Source of the DNA: Rhynchopus euleeides
Lineage: Eukaryota > Euglenozoa > Diplonemea > Diplonemida > Diplonemidae
Reading direction: 5' to 3'
Length of the DNA: 64,000 nt
NCBI GenBank assembly: GCA_963210315.1
Contig: OY723290.1
Coordinates: 248,001-312,000 of the forward strand
Shown here: in pieces, positions 53,526 to 63,243 of the stretch
Layout: every line of letters starts with the position of its first letter
How positions within the stretch are numbered: position 1 is the first letter of the stretch
The notes under the pieces: generated by a model
Told to the model about the DNA's origin: nothing
Seen by the model: only the letters and a program-made list of their open reading frames with translations
Databases searched by the model: none
Translations under genes and position numbers: made by a program

Positions 53526-55292
53526 CGTGTGTGTCGTGTCATGCGCCTGGTGGTGGTGGTGTGGGGTGGTGGGTGTGGATACCGCAGGGAAGATAGCCCA
53601 AAAAAGGGGAGGGAGGTGGAGGGAGGTGGGGGTGGGGTGGGGTGTTTGTCCAACTGGTGTTGCTTCGGTTCGCAAGGCATGCCCCTTTTCCTCTCGGGTT
53701 CGTTCTGCGATCTTTCCGCCACCTCCCCCCCCACCTTCCTCCCCGGGCTTGCATGGCGCGCCACGTGTGAGCGATGCTCACACTTTTGCCCGAGGATGGG
53801 CATGGTGACTGCACCCCCGCAACCCCTTCCCCCACCCTCGTGCACGGTGCACGAGGAATGAACATTCCTAGCACGCGTGACGGGGGCCTATTCCTTTTTT
53901 GAATGCAAAGGAATAACGGGTCGTGTCTGACTGAGCACATTTCCAGCCACTGTTTTGGAGATGAGCGACCGCCCATCCAATGACGGTGCGAGACAGAATT
54001 TCCGGTAGCTTTTTTGAGGCACAGAGTGGGGAGACGTAGATCCATGATCTCGTCGTCCCTTGGAGGGGTTTATGGAACAAAACCTTGTTCAGGAAAATTC
54101 CCGCAACGTTTGCCCCACCCCGGCACACCTTTGAGCGACATGAACAGGGGGAGGGCGGGTTTGGCTGGGCCTCTTGAGGAGCGATCAGCGGCCCCCCCCT
54201 CCCTCCCCCTCCCCCTCCCTCCCCCCCTCCTCACTCCGTTTTCCGCCAAAGGCAACCCCCCGAACCCCACGTCACGAGGAGCAAAGTCGCAGCAACAAAA
54301 ACTCCGCCGCTTTGACACAAAACGGCCCCATGGTATATTGCAGGAAGAAAGTCACAACACCAGTGTTCAGCAGCAACCGGTCTTCGCCTCTGTTTTGTTT
54401 GTTGAGGCATTGACGCTTCTACACACAAAATTGCACGAGTAATCACTCCCTGTGGCGTGCAGCTTGTGGATCCCGAAGGCCACACCGTCCACGCAGGTGG
54501 ACGTACCTGAGCCTGATGAAGAGTGGGTTGAAGTAGAGCACGTTTGGACGCTTGCTGTGGTGTAGTGACTGTCTGCTCTCACACAAGGGTGCGAAACTTC
54601 AAAAAAAATGCTACTAAATACGCTGAGAGATCAACATGCCAGTCGTGTGGGAAGAGCGACAAGCGCGCCCCCCTCTCACGAGCTTCGACGAGCGGGGTGG
54701 GGGGTGGCAAGGCTACAGGGCGAGCAGACGAGTGGGGGGGTTGGATGGATGGACGGGGAAGGAGGGGGGGAAGGGGAAGGGGTCATCAACAGCAGCACCA
54801 CACACTGATGGAACGAGATCCATCCGGGGGGTGTGGGTTTGGCATTTTCGGATGCTGTAATTTTTTTCTCCACCGGGGAGGGGGAGGGGGGGGGGATGGG
54901 GGGGCTTCCAACTCGGTGACAAAAGCCATGCCAGAAAGGTGAAACGCCCTGTTGTTGTCAGGGCGCCCCACCCCCTCCTCCCACTCAACTTTTCCCACGC
55001 CACTCTACCATACCGTTCTTCCACGCATGCACGCACGCCCCCCCTCCCTCCCCCCCCCTCTCTAACCCCCCGTTTAGGAAATTCGGGAAAATTTCACAGA
55101 AAACAAACAGACTCCCAATATTTTGCCAGCACGAGCGATGTGTCATATTTTTTTGGTGTCGACAATCACAGGCACTGCGAGAGCAAGGCTACTGCGCAGA
55201 CCCGTTCTGTCCCATTGACGCCCATTTTCCCACATGGTAGGGTAGGGTAGGGCCTGCTAGGCATATTTTATTCTACATATGCCCCCTCCAGC
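53526..55292. other. Intergenic region, no gene seen
   Basis: C- and G-runs (54190-54235, 54870-54905, 55035-55068) and short non-conserved ORFs only. The stretch upstream of 53525 on the coding strand is rich in CCACC and CTCC, suitable as a polypyrimidine tract for trans-splicing. Confidence 0.5.
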
Positions 55293-56225
55293 TCACTTCT
55301 TCCGGGCGGATTGCTTGGCACCCTTCTTGGCACTCTTCTTCGGGGAGGTTTTCCGTTCCTTCTTCTTCGGCGGCTGCTCCTCCGTGTCCTCATCCTCCTC
55401 CTGCGGCATCTCCTCCGTCTCTGCGTCCTCCTCCTCCTTCTTCTCCTCCTCCGCCTTCCGCTTCTTGTCGCGGTTCGCCTTGAGGATCTTCTTCGCGCCA
55501 GCCTTCCCTGCCGTCAGGAAGAACACCTCGGGTTCGACACCCTTCACGCTCTGGCGCTCCAGCTTGCCGCACTCCGGGATGAAATCCGGCACAGCCTTCC
55601 CAGAGTCCACCAGCTCGAGGATGACATCCAGCAGTGCTGCGAGCGTGGGCTCCGTGTCACGCTCCCCCTCAAAATCCTGCACGATGATGGCATTCTCCGG
55701 GTTGAGGCGCACGCAGTCAGGGGTGTTCTCGATGATCAGAACCTTGTCCATGTCGCGCCCCAGCTTGCGGAGGTCCTTCGTGTAGTCCTCCTGGGAGAAC
55801 CAGTTCTTGTTCCGCGAGATGCAGTGCTTGATAACCCCGGCGGGGGACTTGCCCCACACCTCCTTCTCGATCTCCATCACGATCGCCTTGGCGTATGTAC
55901 GCACCCCAGCCGTCCAGAAGGCAATCTCGCAAACCTCCTCCAGACTCTTGAGGAGCTCCTTCGCGTGGGGGCGGAGCATAAGAGGACCGTCACGCGCGTA
56001 CACAATAGTCTCGTCAAGGTCGAAGACAACAAGCAGCTTCTCCTCCTCATCCCCCTTGAGGCGCGGGATCAGGGTGCTGTGGCCGCGGTTCAGCATTGTG
56101 GGGAGGCGCTTCATCATCTTCGTGTTCTTATCATAGGCGTTCGCAAAGCTGGGCCCGCGCAGCATCTCACCCTCCAGCTCAGCCCCCACGAGGGTCTCCT
56201 GCGTCTCGAGAGTGTTGTCGCTCAT
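55293..56225 (-). CDS. FCP1/SCP-family (NIF-like) protein phosphatase
   Basis: 310 residues from a good ATG with GGCAGGCAG just upstream. The HAD-type catalytic motif DLDET is at residues 69-73 (D69 nucleophile, D71 general acid). AFWTAGVRTYAKAI matches the conserved WTA segment, and VLIIENTPDCVRLNPENAIIVQDF matches the family's third motif (usually DNSP..HPENA), with Glu-Asn-Thr replacing Asp-Asn-Ser. It likely dephosphorylates serine in nuclear proteins such as the RNA polymerase II CTD, though euglenozoan CTDs are atypical, so the substrate is uncertain. Residues about 240-310 form an acidic then strongly Lys-rich tail (KKKERKTSPKKSAKKGAK), a likely nuclear-localisation signal. No BRCT domain is present, which favours SCP over FCP1. 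It ends in TGA. Confidence 0.88.
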   Translation of the reverse strand: MSDNTLETQETLVGAELEGEMLRGPSFANAYDKNTKMMKRLPTMLNRGHSTLIPRLKGDEEEKLLVVFDLDETIVYARDGPLMLRPHAKELLKSLEEVCEIAFWTAGVRTYAKAIVMEIEKEVWGKSPAGVIKHCISRNKNWFSQEDYTKDLRKLGRDMDKVLIIENTPDCVRLNPENAIIVQDFEGERDTEPTLAALLDVILELVDSGKAVPDFIPECGKLERQSVKGVEPEVFFLTAGKAGAKKILKANRDKKRKAEEEKKEEEDAETEEMPQEEDEDTEEQPPKKKERKTSPKKSAKKGAKQSARKK

Positions 56226-58540
56226 TGTGCTGCCTGCCGATGGGACCTGGGGTTGTAGAGGATGTGTGTATACAGAGTGGCTGTGTTGCGGTGGGGCGGG
56301 AAGGCAAGGTAGATAAGGTGTTTGTCACCCATAGTGGTGACAACTATCTTCTTCACTGAAGTGAAAAGTGTCACTTCAACTCTGCCGCTCTTCCTCTACT
56401 ACTTCGTACTTCGTTTGATGCGTTGACGCTTCCACACACACTTACAAACCCACTTGCCTGATGAAGGGGGTGGTGTGTAAAGCACGTTTGGCAGAGCTGA
56501 ATGACACTTTCCGCGCGAAGGTCGTGTGCGTAACAAGCTTCTTGTTGTGTGTGAAAAAAGGGGGGGTGGGGGGTGAGGGGTGCAGGAGCGCCAAGGAGGG
56601 GCACACCAAAGGAGACGGGATACACACCCTTCCACCCTTGCAGTACACTGGACTTCCGGTGGGGAAGGGGGGGGGGGGGGGAGGGGAGAGGGGCGAGGGA
56701 GAAAAAACTATCCGGAACAAACGGAGGCAACCAACCCCGCTGCCCCGCGACACATCACCCCCTACTCCACCCCCCCGCCCCGCCTACCCCCCCCCCCCCC
56801 GCCCACCCAACCCGCCCCCCCGCCCCCGTTGCCTCTGCTTTTTTAAGAAGAAGGATTTTGGCCGACGTCACCCCCACAAGGCAATGCGAGACCCCCTTGC
56901 TTTGTTTGTAGCACGTGTCCCACCTCGAAGCAAGCACGGAATGCGGTGTGGCTGACAACGTCGACTTCATGTCGGCAAAAAAGATGCCAGCCTACACCTT
57001 CACTCGAATTCCGTTGTGTGGGTCACCCAGAGAGAGAGAGAGTGGGGGGGGGGGGGGATGAGATGTGCTGGTGTGCCAACCACAGGAGTTTTACACGAGA
57101 AAAAAAAGAGAACATATTGCCGGGGAAGGAAGGGGGGGGGGAAACAGATAGTACACGCTTGTGGGGGACTCCCTTCTTGAGGCGGGCACGCCAGAAAGAC
57201 AAGCAACATCTCACACCCCACCCCCCCACCCCGCTCCACAACACGCGTATTTTTTTTAAATAAAAAAACGCACCGAGCAGTGCTGCTCTTAGATGCGGCC
57301 GTCTCCCGTGTCTGCAACACAACATTCTGTGTCTTGTTGTGAAGAGAGACACACAGCGGAAGTTCGAAGCTCTTGCTCTTGATGCGGGCAATACACACGC
57401 CATGATCCCTTCCCCCTGCACACTGCACCACTGGGGGGAGGAAACGAGGAAGATCCGGCCTTCCTTCTCCCAACCCCTCATCCAAACAATCTGAGTGATC
57501 CGTATGCCCTGTGATAGTAGCAGTGGAGATCACTTCCGAACGACCTGCTCTTGAGGCGGAGAAGATCTCTCAAATGGGCTGTGGCAATTACCCCCCCCCC
57601 CTCCCCCGCACCCTGGGATGGGCGATACGCCCTTAAGACATCCCCAAAAAGGGTATCAGCAGCATCGCGTGGGGCGTCGGGGGCGTCCCGTATTTCTGTT
57701 TCGTTCTCCCTTTTGGGAGGAAGGGGTATGGGGGGGAGGGGGGGGCAGAACAAAAAAACGGGAAGGGCACTTCTTTAGAAGAAGAAAAGAAGATCACCAC
57801 ACACGAAACGAACAAAACCATCAGTGTCCCCCCCCCCCCCTCCCGCGCGCACACACACACCCTTCCCCAATCCCTCCCCTGCACCGCCCTCTCGAGGATC
57901 CACACACACCCCCTCCCCCCCTCCCCTCCCCCTTTCCCCCGGCACAGTGTTGGCACAGAGCAAATCACCGCTCCTTCCCCACCCCCACCCCTTTTTGTGG
58001 TGTTGAACAGAGGAACAAAAGGGCTCGTGCCAGGCAGGGGTGGGACCACGCCCCCCTCCCCGCCAGCCGCTCTTTGTCCCCCCCAGCATCAGGATTGTCA
58101 GGAATCAGTTGTGCAGGGCACGGGGCGGTGGGGTGGGGTGGGATTGGATGCGGCGGGGCACTAGCCCCTCCCATTTCCTTTTATTAGAACACAGCTATGC
58201 AAAGAGAAAACAGTATACGGGCACTCGGTAAAAAAAATGTGTGTGTGTGTGTGTGTGTGTGGGGGGGGGGGGGGAGTGGGGGAGTTGCGCGGCTTAGGAT
58301 TGTATGTCTGGCGTGCACCGGCTGCAGAGATCTCTCCTCAAGACCCGAGGGGGGGGGCGTGCCGCATGCAGGCAGCCCCCTCCCAGTTTCTCTGAAATAG
58401 CAACCCAGCAAACACACTTCGACCCGGAGGGAGGCAGAAAGCGAGGGGGGGGGGGAGGGGGATGGGGATGGGGCCGGGGCGTCGCGCCTCTCTCCCTAAG
58501 GCTAGGGTGTGGGGGTGTATGTCTGTCGGAGCGCACCACT
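56226..58540. other. 2.3-kb intergenic region, no gene seen
   Basis: Dominated by homopolymer-like C/G runs and simple repeats (GA near 57030, CA near 57850, TG at 58238-58260). ORFs here are low-complexity Pro/Arg-rich readings of those tracts. Confidence 0.5.
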
Positions 58541-59326
58541 CTAGTTGTCGTTGGTGTTCCGCTCAGGGAGGATGAGGGGGTTCATCTGTGACATGTACAC
58601 CGTTGCCCAGCTGAGCCACATGCAGAAGGCGCAGGTGATGGCCAGGACACGCCCAAGCGCTGTGGTGGGGGTGGTGGTGGTGGGATATTGAAAGTGCAAC
58701 TGCGACGCACGGGGGTTTTGATTGTCGAGAGTGAATCGAAAAGCAAGTCGCCCAGCACCTTCTTGCAATGTTAGCCCTTTTTGTAGTCACCACACCAGAT
58801 GTGCTGTGCATCAATGCGAGGGTATGTAGCAGTTTCGCACGGGGGGGGGGGGGAGGGGCTTTTTTGTTTTGATTGTCGAGAGTGAGAGCAAAAGCAAGCC
58901 TCCCGGCACCTTCTCGCAGTATTATTGTTCACGAAGGGGAGGAGTGGCTTTCGCTGTGTCGCCACCTATGTCAAATCGTGCCGCTTTGCAGCCAAGTGTT
59001 GTGAGAGTGTAGGAGGCGGATCACCTTTCCTCGCCTTTCTGGACCTGCGCCTGACACACTTTGGCACAGGGAGGAGGCGCCCGTTGTGATAAAAGTGATG
59101 CGCCGCTCTCTCCGCTGGCAAATTCCCATCGCAAACTTCGATTGTGTGTGTGTGTGGGGGGGGAGGGGAGAAGAACGTGCACCGCATCAAGAGAGAGAGA
59201 GAGGGAGCACAGCACCCCCTTTCACATACCCAGATGCCGCTTCCCCGCCCAGAACTGGGATGTCGCGAAGCCAACCCCACCGAGTGCCGCGTAGATGATC
59301 GTCCCAATCAGGAATGCAGGTGCCAT
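58541..59326 (-). CDS. V-ATPase subunit e (Vma9-like), two exons
   Basis: Exon 1 is 59326-59230 and exon 2 is 58659-58541; joined they give 71 residues. Exon 1 encodes MAPAFLIGTIIYAALGG and the rest of the first membrane helix. Exon 2 encodes a second helix followed by QMNPLILPE, the conserved (Q)xNPL..P ending of subunit e. Length (70-81 residues), two-helix topology and the C-terminal NPL motif match the V-ATPase Vo subunit e, a small membrane protein needed for proton-pump assembly in acidic organelles. The junction is CTG-G/CG with donor GTATGT and acceptor CCACCACAG, a canonical GT-AG intron of 570 nt. The reading frame is restored exactly. This is the only clear cis-intron in the window. 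It ends in TAG. Confidence 0.85.
58660..59229 (-). other. GT-AG spliceosomal intron in the V-ATPase subunit e gene
   Basis: Begins GTATGTGA and ends CCACCACAG on the coding strand. It contains two copies of the short interspersed repeat (58718-58795 and 58866-58925) and a G/C run. The repeats make up about a quarter of it. Confidence 0.85.
58718..58925 (-). repeat. Short interspersed repeat, copies B and C, inside the intron
   Basis: Copy B (58718-58795) matches copy A at 4873 over its whole length, including GACTACAAA and AACATTGCAAGAAGGTGC on the minus strand. Copy C (58866-58925) is similar but diverges at its end. Both have the same orientation as the host gene. Confidence 0.7.
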
Positions 59327-59521
59327 TGTTGAAATATGGAGGGGGTGTGAACGGGACAACTGACGCGGCGGACCTGCCTCTTTAGTGTGTTGTCCTGTGG
59401 GGGGGTGTGGGGCGACGGTGGCACAACGCCGCTTGGTGGGTGGACTCCTGCATGTGCCCCCCCCCCCCCCAACCTTGCAGGCTGCCGAAAGGCCCCGTCC
59501 ATTCCAAAAGAGGGCAGGGGG

Positions 59522-59585
59522 GTTGCTTGTCGAGAGTGAATGGTAAAACAAATCTCCCAGCACCTTCTTGCAATGTTAGTCCAAA
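59522..59585 (-). repeat. Short interspersed repeat, copy D
   Basis: Reads TTGTCGAGAGTGAATGG, then CTCCCAGCACCTTCTTGCAA on +, as in copies A and B. It adjoins the start of the duplicated PARP flank. A degraded counterpart (CCCAGCACCGTGCAATGTTAG) lies at the matching place, 62748-62770. Confidence 0.7.
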
Positions 59586-59744
59586 AGAGGGCAGGGGGGG
59601 TGCGGGTGGGGTGGGTGATGGGGAGGGGGGAAGGGCCTGTGTCAGGCGGAGCGGTAGAACCCGAGATGAGCTTCGTTACTGTCAAGCGCGAATCAGCGCT
59701 ACAAACTGTGCCGGAATGGGGCACAGAAGTGAGAAGATGGCATA

Positions 59745-59947
59745 CACGGTGGACTCCAGCGGGGGTAGGGTCACCCTGTCGGGAGTCTCAACGAGCGGTG
59801 TCTCGACTCCCCCTAGCGGGAGTTGTTGTCACGAGCGGGAGTTCTCAGACTCCCGCTCGTGACAACAACTCCCGCTAGGGGGAGTCGAGACTCCGCTAGT
59901 TGAGACTCCCGATAAGGGTGACCCTACCCCCGCTGGAGTCCACCGTG
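59745..59947. mobile_element. 203-bp foldback MITE of the CACGGTGGACTCC family
   Basis: The two halves are almost perfect inverted repeats of about 100 bp, starting CACGGTGGACTCCAGCGG and containing ACTCCCCCTAGCGGGAGT. They share ends with the 2.3-kb element at 10922-13248. TA precedes the left end; the right flank reads AGATA, so the duplication is imperfect. The duplicated PARP flank at about 62905-62935 lacks it, giving an empty-site comparison. Confidence 0.88.
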
Positions 59948-60098
59948 AGATACTGCCATCGGAGTAAGGGCTCGCATCGAGCGGTGGCAGACACGCCCCG
60001 CGCATGGTGAGAAAGTATGGCCCTTGAAACAATGCCCGCGTGACAGAGAACATCGTTGCCCGCACTACGACCCATGCTCCTCTGCCGATGATCCCGGA

Positions 60099-62648
60099 TC
60101 ACGGAGGATATGAATGCGGCACATAGTCGACGATGTACAGGGGCAGCACCTGTGCTGGGTGGAACACGATGTACTCAGAGTTGATGACACCCAGCTCTGG
60201 CTTAGCACGGTGTCCCAGCCCCTTGACGTAGTAGGAGTCGTGCCCCTTCAGCGTGTCCCACACGTGGGGCGCCTCCTCCAGGTGCTCCGACGGGTCGACG
60301 CACCACGTGATGTCGTGCATGGCGTCGCGCTGCTTCAGGTTGGATTCGATGAGGAAGGGGTTGCCAAGGTTGACGCGGCACCGCACGAGCGAGTGGGTCC
60401 CGCCATGTGGGCGCACGTAGCGGTGTGACTTGGCAGCGTCGTCTGCCAGGTAGATGCCGAGCCCGAACATGTGGCACATGTTCCACTTGTGGTGCTCAGT
60501 GCACAGCTCGCAGTCCGTCCCACACAGCGTGGTGGACAGACCCTTGCCGCCCGACAGCCAGCATGCGTCAGATGGGCACGAGTCGGCGGGGCTCTGCAGC
60601 CCGCGTTTCATCACGGTGTGCAGCACAGAGCACTCCGTGCCGTGCCACAGATCCATCTCCAACACATCGCCATGCTTCGATTGGAAGAAGGAACGGCGTG
60701 TGTCGTAGGTCACCTCCTGTGTCGTGTTGATCACACGCCAGATGCCCAACACGCGCCCCACGCCACGCATGCCTTCCTCCAGCTCGTGATACTTCGCAGA
60801 CCAGGAAGGCATCTCCTGGTAATGCACACAGGCCCCGCTGTGGATGAAGGCCGAAGGCTTGTGAAAGAAGGAGCATGCCTCGAACCAGCTGCGGTGGCCC
60901 CGCAGGTTCCATCCCCGGCAGTACTTCCCTTCCCCGATCAGCTTCGGGCAGCGCGTCTGCTTCTTGTAAGGGTTTCCCGGCTGTGCGTCGTCGACAGAGA
61001 TGCGGTGAGCCCCCTTGCCGTAGGGGCGCATGTTCAGCTCGGCAAGCTGTGCGCGGTTCACACACTGCTCCAGCTCCACGAAGGCACCGAAGCGTGCCCC
61101 GTTGCGGTCCCCGTGCACCTTCTTGACTGTGTAGCCCGACAGGAAGGCACACAGGTCAGCGTGCAGTGCGGCTTCATCACCCCCGAGGCTGGGGTCCAAC
61201 CACCCCAACCAGATGTGTGATGTCAACTCTGCCATCATACACCCGTCCACGTGGCCCTTGCACGGCTTCACGCCGCCACGCTGCCCCTCACCCAGGCGCC
61301 GCATGCTCTCCTCGCCCGCCTTCTCGTCGCTGGCGAAGGCGGACAGTGCACGGTACAGCGGGGTGTGCCCCTTGTCCTGGAAGCGGATCAGGTACTGCGG
61401 CAGGCACTGCACGTTCCCGTTCCGCTGCTTGATGATGTAGTATTCCAGGTCGCTCACCCAGGTGTGGTCAACGTCCGCAGTCCCCAGGATCAGCTTGCAC
61501 ACAAACATGAAGCCGCCCCCCCTGCAGTAATCCACGGACACACAGGGGTCGCGTGCGAAGTACTCGCCCTCCCCGTGCATCTGCCCAGACCGCCGCAGCG
61601 GGTCAAACCCCGACTGGGCGATGCTGAGCACGTTCTCCTCGGCTGTGCCGTGGAAGCCGTCGATCATATCAGGCGCCTTCATTTCGACATGCGTCATGTT
61701 GTACTCCGTCGCACGGAACCGGAACTCAATCGCATCGTTTCGCAGCCGCCACGCCTCACACACCCTCACGCCGCCCCTGCTTGCCTCCTCGACCTGCTTC
61801 TGCAGCAGCTTCAGCTTCGCAGGCCCGACACACGACAGCGTGTCTTGCACGAAGTCAAACTCTTTGCCATCCTGCTGGGTGTTCTGGATGTTGTGCGTCA
61901 CACCACACGTGTTCGTGTTCTTCAGCTCTGTCTCATGCGGGTTGTCAAGGTGAAGGCCCTTGGCACACCTCCTCCCGCGACGGGGACACACCGCCTCCAC
62001 TGACGAGCACACGCCGCCGAAATACAGCATACAGATGGACTCGCCCTGCGCGTGGGTGCTCATGCGCACACCCACGGGCACAGCCCCGGCCTCCACGTAG
62101 GGCTGCAGCGGCCGGCCCACGCCTGTGATGGAGAAGCACTTCAGCTTGCCCCCCACCACTTTCACGTTGAACTCCACCTCCTGACCCAGAGCGAGGCTGC
62201 GGGGCCCGTTGCTGATGGCTGTCTTGTGGCAGAAGATGTCGCCGGTGTACATCGCCCCCGGGACGCCCAGCAACCCGGACGGCACGAACACAGGCACGTC
62301 GGGGGAGAGGGACCCGAAGCCCCCAGACATCCATTTTGCCACGGTGCCGCGCAGGCGGGCACTGCTGTCCACAGTCACTTCCAGCGCCATGTTGCACGGT
62401 GTGTTAGTACTGGCAGCTTGCATATCTTCGGGAGATGAGACAGGCGTGCCGCACACCTTTTCGATGCGCATGGTGCGAACGAGGCCCGCCAGAGACGCAG
62501 GGCTGCCAGGAGTAACTTGGTCGACTATCGTCTTGCGCACTTTCACCCCCACTTCCTCGCTCTCAGCCCTACGCTTCACATACAGAGTAATCTTCACGGG
62601 CCACAGCGGTTCAGCCATCCCACCCTTGCCATTGCCACTGTCCCACAT
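60099..62648 (-). CDS. Multidomain PARP: PDZ-like, cold-shock, CCCH, two PARP folds, RRM-like
   Basis: 849 residues. A PDZ-like domain spans about 15-90 (VDQVTPGSPASLAGLV). A cold-shock-like domain spans 95-176 (RGTVAKW..GFGSL, GDIFCHKTAI, GQEVEFNV). There are Cys/His clusters at 206-233 and 567-596. A first ADP-ribosyltransferase-like fold spans about 300-425 (FHGT 332-335, then GEYFARDP, ending QYLIRF with no catalytic Glu). An RRM-like fold spans about 475-555. A second, canonical PARP domain spans about 640-845, with WHGT (His669), FGLGIYLAD (Tyr733) and NSEYIVF (Glu825), giving an intact H-Y-E triad. PARPs transfer ADP-ribose from NAD; RNA-binding modules resemble the PARP12/13-like group. 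The first fold is probably inactive or a mono-transferase. The start is the first ATG; MAEPLW (residue 11) is the alternative. It ends in TGA and has a tandem paralogue. Confidence 0.88.
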   Translation of the reverse strand: MWDSGNGKGGMAEPLWPVKITLYVKRRAESEEVGVKVRKTIVDQVTPGSPASLAGLVRTMRIEKVCGTPVSSPEDMQAASTNTPCNMALEVTVDSSARLRGTVAKWMSGGFGSLSPDVPVFVPSGLLGVPGAMYTGDIFCHKTAISNGPRSLALGQEVEFNVKVVGGKLKCFSITGVGRPLQPYVEAGAVPVGVRMSTHAQGESICMLYFGGVCSSVEAVCPRRGRRCAKGLHLDNPHETELKNTNTCGVTHNIQNTQQDGKEFDFVQDTLSCVGPAKLKLLQKQVEEASRGGVRVCEAWRLRNDAIEFRFRATEYNMTHVEMKAPDMIDGFHGTAEENVLSIAQSGFDPLRRSGQMHGEGEYFARDPCVSVDYCRGGGFMFVCKLILGTADVDHTWVSDLEYYIIKQRNGNVQCLPQYLIRFQDKGHTPLYRALSAFASDEKAGEESMRRLGEGQRGGVKPCKGHVDGCMMAELTSHIWLGWLDPSLGGDEAALHADLCAFLSGYTVKKVHGDRNGARFGAFVELEQCVNRAQLAELNMRPYGKGAHRISVDDAQPGNPYKKQTRCPKLIGEGKYCRGWNLRGHRSWFEACSFFHKPSAFIHSGACVHYQEMPSWSAKYHELEEGMRGVGRVLGIWRVINTTQEVTYDTRRSFFQSKHGDVLEMDLWHGTECSVLHTVMKRGLQSPADSCPSDACWLSGGKGLSTTLCGTDCELCTEHHKWNMCHMFGLGIYLADDAAKSHRYVRPHGGTHSLVRCRVNLGNPFLIESNLKQRDAMHDITWCVDPSEHLEEAPHVWDTLKGHDSYYVKGLGHRAKPELGVINSEYIVFHPAQVLPLYIVDYVPHSYPP

Positions 62649-63243
62649 CGTAGTGCCTCACGACATGTTAGACCACCTGCGTTACAGCGGTTAGGTGTGG
62701 TGTTCTCAGTGTCTCGCCGTAGGGTTCGGGGAGAGGTACAATGTTGCCCCCAGCACCGTGCAATGTTAGGCCAAAAGAGGGCAGGGGGGGTGCGGATGGG
62801 TGATGGGGAGGGGGGAAGGGCCTGTGTCAGGCGGAGCGGTAGAACCCGAGATGAGCTTCGTTACTGCCAAGCGCGAATCAGCGCTACAAACTGTGCCGGA
62901 ATGGGGCACAATTGAGAATGACATATTTTTGTCGGAGCAAGGGCTCACATAGAGCGGCAGACACGCCCCCCATGAAACAATGCCCGGGTGACAGAGAACA
63001 TCGTTGCCCGCACTACGACCCATGATCCTCTGCCGATGCTCCATGCTGGAGATGCCAGAGACGCAAGGCCGCCGCCTTACATGCAGGACAGAGGCGTGGG
63101 GTTGCTTGCGTGGTTGCTGGGGGGGTGCAGCCACAACACAAGTGTAGTCTCTCAGACTCATTCGGGCGATGCCGTCAGTCCCTCCTAGGGTGTGAGCTGG
63201 ACCGACAGCCAGTGTGGCTTTGTTGCCTCACAGCCATGTCGGC
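62649..63243. other. Intergenic spacer of the PARP tandem pair
   Basis: From about 62760 it matches the flank at about 59570-60098, minus the MITE. 63040-63200 has extra sequence not in the other copy. No gene. Confidence 0.7.

Larger units (their letters stand above)
59327..60098. other. Intergenic region between the V-ATPase e gene and PARP gene 1, part of a tandem duplication
   Basis: It contains repeat copy D (59522-59585), the duplicated PARP 3' flank (about 59570-60098, matching 62760-63243) and the 203-bp MITE (59745-59947), which the duplicate lacks. Confidence 0.7.
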
